Origin: Tolypothrix sp. NIES-4075
Lineage (GTDB): Bacteria > Cyanobacteriota > Cyanobacteriia > Cyanobacteriales > Nostocaceae
Direction of reading: 5' to 3'
Length of the DNA: 64,000 nt
Assembly (NCBI RefSeq): GCF_002218085.1
Contig: NZ_BDUC01000004.1
Coordinates: 651,852-715,851, forward strand
Shown one piece after another: positions 32,587-40,962 of the stretch. The notes under the pieces are model-generated. The model did no database searches and was not told the origin of the DNA. It worked only from the letters and a program-made list of their open reading frames with translations. Made by a program: the position numbers and the translations under genes. How positions within the stretch are numbered: the stretch's first letter is position 1; each line of letters starts with the position of its first letter.

Positions 32587-33927
32587 TTAGTAAGCAGGAG
32601 GTGCAGCTTGATTCGTAGCCTTGTTTTCAGCCTCTTTTTCTTCTGTATCGATAAAGATGTCGATAAAAGTCTGAATTTTTTCTGCTCTGGGATCTGACCC
32701 TTGTTTCATAAGATTATCCTTTGTATATTCCGCTTGGTACTGCTTTTGTTTTAGTTTTAAGTCTTTGATAATTGCACAAATTCTCACACCTTGTTCTGCC
32801 ACTATTTCAATGGTTGAATCATCTTTGATATTTGCTACTGCTGCATGATGTAAGGCTACTAACTGCCATTGTTGATTGAAAACTGGGCTACCTGATGAAC
32901 TAAAATCAGCATCAGCTTGATAATGTATAAATTCTTTGTAAATTTCGATTACTCGATTGCTAGAAAGAATGACTTGTTTGCGCTTTCCTTTTGGATGTTG
33001 AATGATATTAACTGGCTCTCCTTGCATAGATTTCCCTTCAGGAATCTTTAGCGGAAAATTACTATCTTGAAGATGTTTTATTCTGGCAGTATCTACAGGT
33101 GGGGCAATGTTTTTATTGTTTTCATCTAATGTAATCCAGCCAAAGCGATCGCCTGCTCGACCTAAGGTAAACAAATTTCTATCTTTAGGTCTATCTTGTA
33201 ACTTCACTATGGTATAATCTAATGCTTCATTAGTTTCAAAAAAACCTGTTTCATAATTTATATCGAGTTTATATTCTATAGGAGTAATTTTTCTTCCTAG
33301 ACCATCTTGATCGTAACCAAATTGGGCTATCACTTCATGGCATAGTTCCCTATCTGGAAGCACATGATTGTTAGTCAATAGGTAACTACTTCCAACTAAA
33401 AATCCTGTAGCTATTGGGATAGGTAGTAGTTTTTTGAAACGCTCTGGATCTTTAAGTGCATCTAAGGGTTTTTTATCTGTTTCAAGAAAAAAATCTTTAA
33501 TAAAATCTGATTCTCTTTCAGAAAAGGAAAATATTTCTTCTATATCTTCCTTAGTTAAAATAGAATTTTCACTTGTTTGAAGTTGATTTTCCAAAGCCTC
33601 AAGTGCCTGAACTATCTTACCTCTAGATTCTTCAGAAAATTCCCGGACTAATCGACATACAGCAGCACCGCGCTTTACCCCTAACTCCAGAAAGGAAAAT
33701 GGTAAAAAATCAGGTTGACCAAAAACGGCACTAATACGTGATAAAGGATTTATGTCAAATCGGGAATTGATAATATCTACTAAATCAGAGTCATCAATGC
33801 AAGCAAGAGCAGTATCTTGTTTTGCTGCAAACGGAATGGCACTTAGTTTTAGTCTTTCTCCTATACTTCCTGGCAAGAACCAATTATATAATAATTTCTG
33901 ACGAGAGGGAGTTACAGTAATGCTCAT
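32587..33927 (-). CDS. Trypsin-like serine peptidase
   Basis: The 446-residue protein ends in an S1-type protease domain (about 195-400): His in LLTNNHVLPD, Asp in EALDYTIVKL, and Ser in ADADFSSSGSPVFN with the following ALHHAA. The N-terminal 140 residues (SRQKLLYNWFLPGSIGERLK...) form an unfamiliar helical region that could be an effector-associated adaptor. No signal peptide, so the protease is cytoplasmic, unlike Deg proteases. I use ATG 33927; the longer frame needs TTG. It is divergent from the pentapeptide gene with only 41 bp between start codons and convergent with the CHAT gene, which suggests a joint module. Substrates unknown. Confidence 0.85.
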   Translation of the reverse strand: MSITVTPSRQKLLYNWFLPGSIGERLKLSAIPFAAKQDTALACIDDSDLVDIINSRFDINPLSRISAVFGQPDFLPFSFLELGVKRGAAVCRLVREFSEESRGKIVQALEALENQLQTSENSILTKEDIEEIFSFSERESDFIKDFFLETDKKPLDALKDPERFKKLLPIPIATGFLVGSSYLLTNNHVLPDRELCHEVIAQFGYDQDGLGRKITPIEYKLDINYETGFFETNEALDYTIVKLQDRPKDRNLFTLGRAGDRFGWITLDENNKNIAPPVDTARIKHLQDSNFPLKIPEGKSMQGEPVNIIQHPKGKRKQVILSSNRVIEIYKEFIHYQADADFSSSGSPVFNQQWQLVALHHAAVANIKDDSTIEIVAEQGVRICAIIKDLKLKQKQYQAEYTKDNLMKQGSDPRAEKIQTFIDIFIDTEEKEAENKATNQAAPPAY

Positions 33928-33968
33928 AAATAATTTAAACAATCTCAAAATTAATTGGTGAAGTTGAA

Positions 33969-35969
33969 ATGCACTCTAACCGCTTACCCTGCCGTATTCA
34001 AAGGGGACAAAACATTAAAGGTTGGCATTTGTCTCAAGAATCTTTACAGCCCGAATTACATAACCTTTTTGCTGGACAGCCAATCTTAATAAAAGCTTGT
34101 TTATTTTTAATTGTAGTTATATTAGGTTTAACCTCAGGTATTGTATCTGCTTTTTTTGGAAGTTGGTATTCTTTTAACATAACTTTACCGAATCAAGAAG
34201 ATAAAATTGAATTTTTATGGATGATTTTAATAATCATTACTTGGTTATTTGCTACTATCAACCAAGGTATTGGTCAAGGATTAAAAGTGGCTATAATATT
34301 TTTTATAATTACATTATTAATAACAGATATATTAGCATTTTTTAATTTAATACCGACTATTAATATACATATTTATCCAGTAATAGATCATAGTATTCAA
34401 CATTTATTTACTTGTTTGGTAGGAATGATTTTTGCAATTCTTAGTTTCTTGACAGGAAGCTTTGCTATTGCAACAGTTTGCCAATTTTTACCTATAAATA
34501 AAATTAATTATTTACGAATTTTTAGTGCTGTACTTATAATCATAACTGCAATAATTGCTAGTATAGTTTTATATTTTTCAGGAGGATTAGGAAATAAACC
34601 AGAAGAGGATAGCTATCTTGTTAGAAATATTACTATTTTCGGTGGTATTATTTCAGGATTTGGCTTTGGGATTGTTAGTTTGATAGCAACAAAATTTAGT
34701 AACAAGCATCCCAGCCATTTTGAATTTTTGCATTCTTGGGCGATCGCAGCGGCTTCTTGGGGTGGAACATCATTTTATAACTTAGATTTGAGTAACGTTG
34801 ATTTGACAAATTCTGAGTTAGCAAATACTGATTTTAGGGCAAGAAAACTTTACCGTACTTGTTTAAAGCATGTAAAAGGATTGGATAGAGCCAGAATTGA
34901 TAATCAATACTTAGATTTGAGTAATCCCCAAGTACAAAAACTGCTAATTGATGGATATAGTGAAGATACAGACTTTAGCAGAATAAATTTGCAAGGAGCA
35001 TATTTACGAGATGCAGATATGAGGCATTTTAAGTTTATAGAAACTAATTTAAATGGAGCATATTTACAAGATGCTGATTTGCGCGGAAGTATTTTAGTTC
35101 GCGCTCAGGTTACAGGAGTTGATTTTACAAGTACTAATTTAACCGGAATTTGTATTGAAGATTGGAGTGTCAACAGTAAAACTTGTTTTGCTAAAGTTGA
35201 ATGTGATTATATCTACCGTAAATTAGATGAAAAAGGAGAGGGAACAGAACGTTATCCCGTAGATCGCAATTTTGAAAAAGGAGAGTTTGAAGCTTTATAT
35301 CAAGAAGTAGAAGAAGTAGTTGAGTTAGTCTTTAAAGAAGGTGTGAATTGGCGTGCTTTGAGCTTCACTTTTCGCCAACTTCAATTAGAAGATGAGGGTT
35401 TAGGGTTAGAACTCAAGGGAGTTGAAAAACGCGGTGAACTTTGGGTTGTGAAAGTAACTCACAAAGAAGGAATTCCTCGGCAAGAGGTTGAACAACGTGT
35501 GATTCCAATTTACAATCTTCTAGAAAAGCAGATTGCTATAATGGGACAGCAATTAGACAAAGCTTTAATGATTGGCGCAAATCAATCAGAAGCCTTAAAA
35601 GAATTGAGTAAAAAATCTTTTGGGAATAATTTTTCGATTACTGGCAGTACAATTACAAACTTGGCTGGTTCTGGGGAAATTAATTATGACGAAGCTGCTA
35701 GTAAGATTCGCAGTTTTGTTGCTAATGGTAGCGAACCATCTCAAGCCACACGCATAGCTCAAAGTCTTTTAGAGCAATTCCAGAATCAAAATATCGCCAC
35801 TTCTGCTGATGAACAAGCTGAACTTATTCAGCAGGTAATTTTGAATGAGGCTAAAAAAGATCCAATTTTCAAACAGTTTATTGTGCAGCAAGGACAGCAA
35901 ATAGCAGATAATATGCCAGAAAGCACGATCGCAACGGCTATTCGAGAAGCATACTCCCAACTCATTTAA
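33969..35969 (+). CDS. Membrane-anchored pentapeptide-repeat protein with amyloid-like motif
   Basis: The 666-residue protein has five predicted membrane segments in the first 245 residues. A pentapeptide-repeat region follows (about 270-400: YNLDLSNVDLTNSELANTDF, later AYLRDADMRHFKFIE and DADLRGSILVRA). Next come a conserved soluble segment (EGVNWRALSFTFRQLQLED), the motif FSITGSTITNLAGSGEINY (about 556-574) also found in the CHAT protein, and a helical tail. The motif is preceded by a helix (QLDKALMIGANQSEALKELS). I infer a membrane platform that recruits the CHAT effector. It shares a 41-bp divergent promoter with the trypsin gene. Its 3' end is direct repeat B. Confidence 0.8.
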   Translation: MHSNRLPCRIQRGQNIKGWHLSQESLQPELHNLFAGQPILIKACLFLIVVILGLTSGIVSAFFGSWYSFNITLPNQEDKIEFLWMILIIITWLFATINQGIGQGLKVAIIFFIITLLITDILAFFNLIPTINIHIYPVIDHSIQHLFTCLVGMIFAILSFLTGSFAIATVCQFLPINKINYLRIFSAVLIIITAIIASIVLYFSGGLGNKPEEDSYLVRNITIFGGIISGFGFGIVSLIATKFSNKHPSHFEFLHSWAIAAASWGGTSFYNLDLSNVDLTNSELANTDFRARKLYRTCLKHVKGLDRARIDNQYLDLSNPQVQKLLIDGYSEDTDFSRINLQGAYLRDADMRHFKFIETNLNGAYLQDADLRGSILVRAQVTGVDFTSTNLTGICIEDWSVNSKTCFAKVECDYIYRKLDEKGEGTERYPVDRNFEKGEFEALYQEVEEVVELVFKEGVNWRALSFTFRQLQLEDEGLGLELKGVEKRGELWVVKVTHKEGIPRQEVEQRVIPIYNLLEKQIAIMGQQLDKALMIGANQSEALKELSKKSFGNNFSITGSTITNLAGSGEINYDEAASKIRSFVANGSEPSQATRIAQSLLEQFQNQNIATSADEQAELIQQVILNEAKKDPIFKQFIVQQGQQIADNMPESTIATAIREAYSQLI

Positions 35970-35986
35970 CCTCAATACATTGGACA
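35900..35986. repeat. Direct repeat B bounding the CHAT island
   Basis: Matches copy A at 31710-31798 (AATAGCAGAT...CATTGGACA). It covers the last 23 codons of the pentapeptide gene and 17 bases beyond. About 4.2 kb separate the copies, the span of the CHAT, trypsin and pentapeptide genes. Confidence 0.75.
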
Positions 35987-36147
35987 AGCAACATTGGGTG
36001 ATACTGATTGACGAGTATTAGAACTTGGTTGCTCTCAAATTGTTTTTTTAGTAAATAGAAAAAGTTATTTCTTGTTTTCCCCTCTTCGTAACGGTTTGAA
36101 CGGTTTGAAATGCTTGGGATGAGCGGTAAACCGCTCACTACGAGTTT

Positions 36148-38331
36148 TTAATTACGATAGTGACGAACTACTTCTGCAACTGACCAAGCTTGAGCGATCG
36201 CACCTCTGGGATGATGAGGTTCATCACCATCAAAAATTTCCGAAATTGAGCCAATACAAGCATCATTAAGGAAGTGATCTAATAACGGTTGCCAATCAAA
36301 GGGCAGAGGTTCTTCTGGGTAAAAACGTTCCCAAGCGCGGATAAATGGACCTATTAGCCAACTCCAAACGGTGCCTTGATGATAAGCGCGATCGCGCTGT
36401 TCTGAATTGCCTAAATATATACCTATATATTCGGGATCGCTTCTATCTAGGCTGCGAAGACCATAGGGAGTGAGCAAGCTAGATGTTGCTTTTTCAAGTA
36501 TCTGACGCCCGTGCTGTTGAGAAAAGCCACAATGACGCAACGAAAGTGCTATAACTGCATTTGGGCGAATTTGAGAATTTCGGCGATCGTCTGGCTCAAT
36601 TGTGTCGTACAAATAGCCTAGCTGCGGATTCCAGTACTTTTGTAGAGAAAATTGCACCTGTTTGGCTTGCTCAATATAACGTCGTGCTTGCTTAATTAAG
36701 CGAGTTGATTCCGCTGGTGGTTGTTGTTCGCTCAAAATTTCTGCCCACCGAGAAGCCCAACATAAAGCCGAATACCATAGCGCGTTGATTTCCACTGGCT
36801 TACCGCGACGGGGAGTCACAGGTTGTCCCCCAACTACCGCATCCATCCAAGTAAGAGCTTCACCACGAGTATCCCAACTAACTAGCCCATCAGTGGAATC
36901 AACCTGGATATTATAGCGCGTACCGCCGATAAACGCTTTGTGGATTTGCTGTACTACCGGATATTGTTCTGCTAAAAATTCCCAATCTTGAGTAGCTTCT
37001 AAGTAAAGTCCTAAAGTTTCAATCCACCATAGCGCTGCATCGATGCTGTTATAAAACGGTTCCCCATCAACATCAGGAAATGCATTGGGGATCAACCCAT
37101 AATTACAGTAACGTCCAAAAGTTTCTAAAAGTCCTTTTGCCAGTTCAAAGCGCTGCGGAACCAACGCTAAACCCGGTAATGCAATCAAGGTATCGCGTCC
37201 CCAGTCATTGAACCAATGATAACCAGCAATCACAGTCGGTCCAGCAATTGAGGCTCGATAAACGATAAATTGATCGCTTGCTCGTAGTAGTTGCTGCCAT
37301 GTTGGGGATGGGGGGGATGAAGAGAGGGTGATGGGGGGAAAGATGTTTCCCATGTTCTGTGTATCTCCTTGTCTCCTTGTCTCCTTGTCTTTCCCTGCCC
37401 CACTCCTCCACTCTCCCCCTCCTCCACATGCAAAAATCTGGCAAAGCCTTTCTTGTTCTGCTTCCAAAGCTTCTGCAAAGGTTTGCGAAGTCAGGATATC
37501 TGACGTGGGTTCGGGAAAACCTACTCGTGCTTCTAGAGTGACTGCATCTTTTGGATTGAGAGCGACTGTTAAATAACCAGGACTGAAGAAGTCTTCGCGA
37601 TCGCCTAATCCCCGCTGCGTTTCTTCTAACAATTGATAATTCCAATACCAAACGGTGTCTGGTTGGTAATTTCCTTTTTGCCAGCGCAAATGCCAAGGTG
37701 TGCGGAAGTTGCCAGAATTTATCGCTTGCAGACACACTTGCTGTTGTCCTAGCATTTGGGAAAAGTGTAATTCTGGCGTTGCTCTTTGTTGGTGATGAAA
37801 ATCGCGATCGCCTATCAACAGCCGCAGCCTTAAAATCGCCGCATCTCTACCCTCATAGCGATAGTGAATCAAAATGCGATGGCTTAAAGAGGAGGGGGGG
37901 AGTGGGAAAGTGTCCGAGTGGGGGAGTGTCCGAGTGGGGGAGTGCGATAAATTCCCCCCCTGTCCCCTTCCCGGCTCCCCCTCCTCCCCAACCATCCCAT
38001 AAGGCATGAGCAATTGTCTGCTTAACTGCCAGTCATCCTCACCCCAAATCCATTTTGGGACTGGGTTAATATCAAAAGAGCGTTGCAATTTATATCCAGT
38101 TGGCTCAACTTGACCAGTACCCCAAAAATTTGTCCCTAGTGCCACTACCCGTCCTGGTAGTTCCAGACTGGCTTCTAGGTGCGAAAACAACAGGGTGCGT
38201 CCAGAAGGTGGACTGGTAGCGGCAATCAGCCACCCGTGATAAGTGCGCGTGCGGACATCAGAAACTGTGCCACTAGCAAAACTTCCCATGCCATTGGTCA
38301 GCAACCATTCTCTTGTATCTAAATCGTTCAT
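36148..38331 (-). CDS. Amylo-alpha-1,6-glucosidase (glycogen debranching enzyme, GH133)
   Basis: The 727-residue enzyme has the GDE_N half (REWLLTNGMGSFASGTVSDV, RTYHGWLIA) and the GDE_C (alpha/alpha)6 half with YHWFNDWGRDTLIALPGL, PNAFPDVDGEPFYNSIDAAL and RPNAVIALSL. It removes alpha-1,6 branch glucose from glycogen and related alpha-glucans in the cytoplasm. Two low-complexity inserts interrupt it: about nt 37880-37990 (QGGNLSHSPTRTLPHSD) and about 37290-37440 (KDKETRRQGDTQNMGN...SSSPPSP). They derive from purine-rich dispersed repeats (CTCCTTGT tandem units) in frame. The gene ends near a GAGCGGTAAACCGCTC hairpin and is divergent from peroxiredoxin. Confidence 0.92.
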   Translation of the reverse strand: MNDLDTREWLLTNGMGSFASGTVSDVRTRTYHGWLIAATSPPSGRTLLFSHLEASLELPGRVVALGTNFWGTGQVEPTGYKLQRSFDINPVPKWIWGEDDWQLSRQLLMPYGMVGEEGEPGRGQGGNLSHSPTRTLPHSDTFPLPPSSLSHRILIHYRYEGRDAAILRLRLLIGDRDFHHQQRATPELHFSQMLGQQQVCLQAINSGNFRTPWHLRWQKGNYQPDTVWYWNYQLLEETQRGLGDREDFFSPGYLTVALNPKDAVTLEARVGFPEPTSDILTSQTFAEALEAEQERLCQIFACGGGGEWRSGAGKDKETRRQGDTQNMGNIFPPITLSSSPPSPTWQQLLRASDQFIVYRASIAGPTVIAGYHWFNDWGRDTLIALPGLALVPQRFELAKGLLETFGRYCNYGLIPNAFPDVDGEPFYNSIDAALWWIETLGLYLEATQDWEFLAEQYPVVQQIHKAFIGGTRYNIQVDSTDGLVSWDTRGEALTWMDAVVGGQPVTPRRGKPVEINALWYSALCWASRWAEILSEQQPPAESTRLIKQARRYIEQAKQVQFSLQKYWNPQLGYLYDTIEPDDRRNSQIRPNAVIALSLRHCGFSQQHGRQILEKATSSLLTPYGLRSLDRSDPEYIGIYLGNSEQRDRAYHQGTVWSWLIGPFIRAWERFYPEEPLPFDWQPLLDHFLNDACIGSISEIFDGDEPHHPRGAIAQAWSVAEVVRHYRN

Positions 38332-38471
38332 TGGCTACTCAAAATCGTTATGACTATGATATAGTCGTAACAGATCGTAATTAAAACTGTGACAGCTCTT
38401 AAGGGTGAGTTTTAACGCTCTCCAAATTATTAAGCTGATAGACAAACATAAGTTCCAGGAGAATTAAGTAA

Positions 38472-39083
38472 ATGCCCCTCACTTATTCAGCAGAAGGATG
38501 CCTTCGGGTAGGTCAACAGGCTCCCGACTTTACAGCAACCGCTGTGGTAGACCAGGAATTTAAGACAATTAAACTATCCGAGTATCGCGGCAAGTATGTT
38601 GTCCTGTTTTTCTACCCTCTAGACTTTACCTTTGTTTGCCCGACAGAAATCACAGCATTTAGCGATCGCTACGAAGAATTCAACAAACTGGACACCGAAA
38701 TTCTTGGTGTTTCCGTTGATAGCGAGTTTTCCCATCTCGCTTGGATTCAGACCGATCGCAAGTCTGGTGGTGTCGGTGATCTCAACTATCCTTTAGTATC
38801 TGACATCAAGAAAGAAGTTAGCGCAGCTTACAACGTTCTTGATCCAGCAGCAGGTATTGCCTTGCGCGGTCTGTTCATCATCGATAAAGATGGTGTCATT
38901 CAACACGCTACCATCAACAACTTAGCTTTTGGTCGCAGCGTCGATGAAACTCTACGGACGTTGCAAGCAATTAGATACGTCCAGTCCCACCCCGACGAAG
39001 TTTGCCCTGCTGGTTGGCAACCCGGAGACGAGACAATGGTTCCCGACCCAGTGAAGTCCAAAGTGTACTTCTCCGCTGTCTAA
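38472..39083 (+). CDS. Typical 2-Cys peroxiredoxin
   Basis: The 203-residue protein has the peroxidatic Cys in FYPLDFTFVCPTEITAFSDR (about C57), the resolving Cys in HPDEVCPAGWQPG (about C178), and the GGVGDLNYP loop and C-terminal region typical of the sensitive AhpC/Prx1 group. It reduces hydrogen and alkyl peroxides with electrons from thioredoxin and, in cyanobacteria, protects against photo-oxidative stress. AGGAGAAT lies ahead of the ATG. Promoter region is shared with the divergent debranching gene. A second, atypical peroxiredoxin follows. Confidence 0.96.
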   Translation: MPLTYSAEGCLRVGQQAPDFTATAVVDQEFKTIKLSEYRGKYVVLFFYPLDFTFVCPTEITAFSDRYEEFNKLDTEILGVSVDSEFSHLAWIQTDRKSGGVGDLNYPLVSDIKKEVSAAYNVLDPAAGIALRGLFIIDKDGVIQHATINNLAFGRSVDETLRTLQAIRYVQSHPDEVCPAGWQPGDETMVPDPVKSKVYFSAV

Positions 39084-39485
39084 ATATCGCCAAGAAAGGA
39101 AAACTCCATCCCTAGCGTCTTTAGTTAGGACACAATACATAATAACCACAGATGAACACTCTTATAAACACGCAAGATAAATAAATTGGTGTTAAGTTCG
39201 ATGTTTATCTGTGGTTTTATTACAAGTAGGTCGGTGTTAAAAATTGTGGTTATGACAAGGCAGAGGACAGAAAGCAGAAAGCAGAAGGGAAGAGGTTTTT
39301 GGACAACTTTACTTTTAGTTACATAGTTGGGTTTATTTATGCCTTCTACTTAAGTGAATGTTTATTAGTTGGTGATTAGTAGTTAGTAGAGACGCTTCGG
39401 TTGATGGCATCTGTACGCGAACAAGCATTTTAAAATTGTAAAAATATCAATTATTTTTTATTATTTCCTTACGGGGGACAACATA
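39084..39485. other. Intergenic region with an inverted-repeat element
   Basis: No gene. At 39142-39218 AACCACAGATGAAC and GTTTATCTGTGGTT form imperfect terminal inverted repeats of a 77-bp element, a pattern (CACAGAT...ATCTGTG) commonly dispersed in filamentous cyanobacteria. Confidence 0.55.
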
Positions 39486-40022
39486 ATGCTGACTTCAAAT
39501 GATTTTAGGGGCTTATTGAACGAGCGCTTTTTTCGCAATTTTCTGCCAATTCCAGCAACAAATAAACTTTTTTTGGGAGTAGCAACACCAGATTTTCAAC
39601 TACCAGATATTACCAACGGCACATTAGTAAAATTATCAAATTACAGAGGTAATCAACCAGTATTACTTGCCTTTACACGCATCTTCACCGAAAAGCAATA
39701 TTGTCCCTTTTGCTTTCCTCATATCAAAGCTTTGAATCAGAACTACGAGCAATTTAAAAATCGTGGTATAGAAGTTTTGATGATTAGCAGTACCGACGAA
39801 CGGCAGAGTCAAATAGTTGTGAGAGATTTAAAGTTAAAAATGCCTTTACTGAGCGACCCTAGCTGCCGCGTCTTTAGGACATATCAAACTGGGCAAGCAT
39901 TGGGCGCACCTTTACCAGCGCAGTTTGTGTTAGATAAACACGGCAGACTGCGTTATAGACATTTATTCTCTTTTTTGGATCATAACGCCAGCATTGACAC
40001 ATTATTAGAGCAGTTTAATTAA
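39486..40022 (+). CDS. AhpC/TSA-type peroxiredoxin-like protein
   Basis: The 178-residue protein has the thioredoxin-fold AhpC/TSA layout: VATPDFQLPDITNGTLVKLS, then LLAFTRIFTEKQYCPFCFPHI with a CPFC pair (about C76 and C79), LMISSTDERQS, and the cis-Pro loop ALGAPLPAQFVLDKHG. The Cys pair inside FTRIF...C differs from the typical P-x3-T/S-x2-C peroxidatic motif, so it may be a thiol-disulphide oxidoreductase or bacterioferritin-comigratory-like peroxiredoxin. No signal peptide. GGGGG 11 bases ahead of the ATG may serve as the binding site. It lies downstream of the 2-Cys enzyme but 400 bp away with its own leader. Confidence 0.82.
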   Translation: MLTSNDFRGLLNERFFRNFLPIPATNKLFLGVATPDFQLPDITNGTLVKLSNYRGNQPVLLAFTRIFTEKQYCPFCFPHIKALNQNYEQFKNRGIEVLMISSTDERQSQIVVRDLKLKMPLLSDPSCRVFRTYQTGQALGAPLPAQFVLDKHGRLRYRHLFSFLDHNASIDTLLEQFN

Positions 40023-40088
40023 TCGTAGTAATCGCTTTAGCGATTCTTATTTATCAAGACCTTCAAGCACTCTTCGTGCTTACTACGT
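40022..40088. repeat. GTAGT...ACTAC palindromic repeat
   Basis: CGTAGTAATCGCTTTAGCGAT on the left and AGCACTCTTCGTGCTTACTACG on the right are bounded by CGTAGTA / TACTACG, with a small hairpin in each arm. Same class as 336-389. Confidence 0.55.
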
Positions 40089-40164
40089 TAAATTTTTTCG
40101 GGTAGCTTTACCCCCTATAATTAAGCTTGTCCATATTCTCCTCATCAAACGGTGAGGTTTTGTG

Positions 40165-40827
40165 ATGATCAAGCTGTATCACTCAGCGATTTCGCCAAAT
40201 TCGCGCCGTGTCTGGATTACCTTGCTGGAGAAAAAACTTGAGTTTGAACTCGTAGAGGTGAAACTGGATGGTGAACAGTTTAAACCAGAGTTTTTGGCAC
40301 TTAACCCCTTTCACCACATTCCAGTGTTGGTGGACGATGGCTTTAATTTAATAGAATCCTTGGCAATTTTAGACTATTTAGAAGCAAAATATCCCACGCC
40401 TGCAATGTTGCCTAAAGATGCAAAGGATTTAGCCATTGTACGAATGGTGGAACTGGTAACTGTTAATGAGTTGTTACCCGCAACAAATCCACTGTTTCCA
40501 GTGATGTTAGGGTTGCCTGGAGATCCAGAAAAAATTGAGCAAGCAAAGCAGAAAGCGTCAATAATATTGAAGTTATTTGAAAATTTACTTGACGATCGCC
40601 CTTACTTTGGCAGTGAAAATCTAACTCTTGCCGAACCTGTAGCTGGTACTGTTGTACCCTTATTGGCAGCGCTTGGCGTGTCTTTGAGTGATTGTCCGAA
40701 ATTGAGTGCTTGGTGCGATCGCTTGATAGCGCGTCCAACGTGGCAAACTACCCAACCAACTCCAGAAATGATTCAAGCCTTCAAGCCTATCTTCCAGGCT
40801 CGAATGGCGCGAGAAAATACAGGTTGA
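40165..40827 (+). CDS. Glutathione S-transferase family protein
   Basis: The 220-residue protein has the thioredoxin-like N-domain (MIKLYHSAISPNSRRVWITL, then NPFHHIPVLVDDGFNLIESLAILDYL) and an all-helical C-domain containing LTLAEPVAGTVVPLLAALG and WCDRLIARPTWQTT. The cis-Pro of HIPVL and the ES pair that binds the gamma-glutamyl part of glutathione are present. It probably conjugates or reduces electrophiles or peroxides with glutathione; GshA, which makes the precursor, lies at 58.5 kb. ATG 40165 is preferred to GTG 40162 because of the spacing from GGTGAGG. Substrate unknown. Confidence 0.9.
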   Translation: MIKLYHSAISPNSRRVWITLLEKKLEFELVEVKLDGEQFKPEFLALNPFHHIPVLVDDGFNLIESLAILDYLEAKYPTPAMLPKDAKDLAIVRMVELVTVNELLPATNPLFPVMLGLPGDPEKIEQAKQKASIILKLFENLLDDRPYFGSENLTLAEPVAGTVVPLLAALGVSLSDCPKLSAWCDRLIARPTWQTTQPTPEMIQAFKPIFQARMARENTG

Positions 40828-40885
40828 AAAATTAAGCTAAATTCGCACCTAGCTAAAGACTAGATGCGATAAATGATTATTGCAA

Positions 40886-40962
40886 CCGCTAATATACGCA
40901 GATACACGCAGATTAAACAGATAAAAATCTGCCTTTATCCGCGTTTATCTGCGGAGAAAATT
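40886..40962. repeat. Palindromic CGCAGAT...ATCTGCG repeat
   Basis: CGCAGATACACGCAGATTAAACAGATAAAAATCTGCCTTTATCCGCGTTTATCTGCG type sequence (40899-40953) forms a long imperfect hairpin between two converging genes. It may terminate transcription from both sides and belongs to a dispersed class. Confidence 0.5.
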
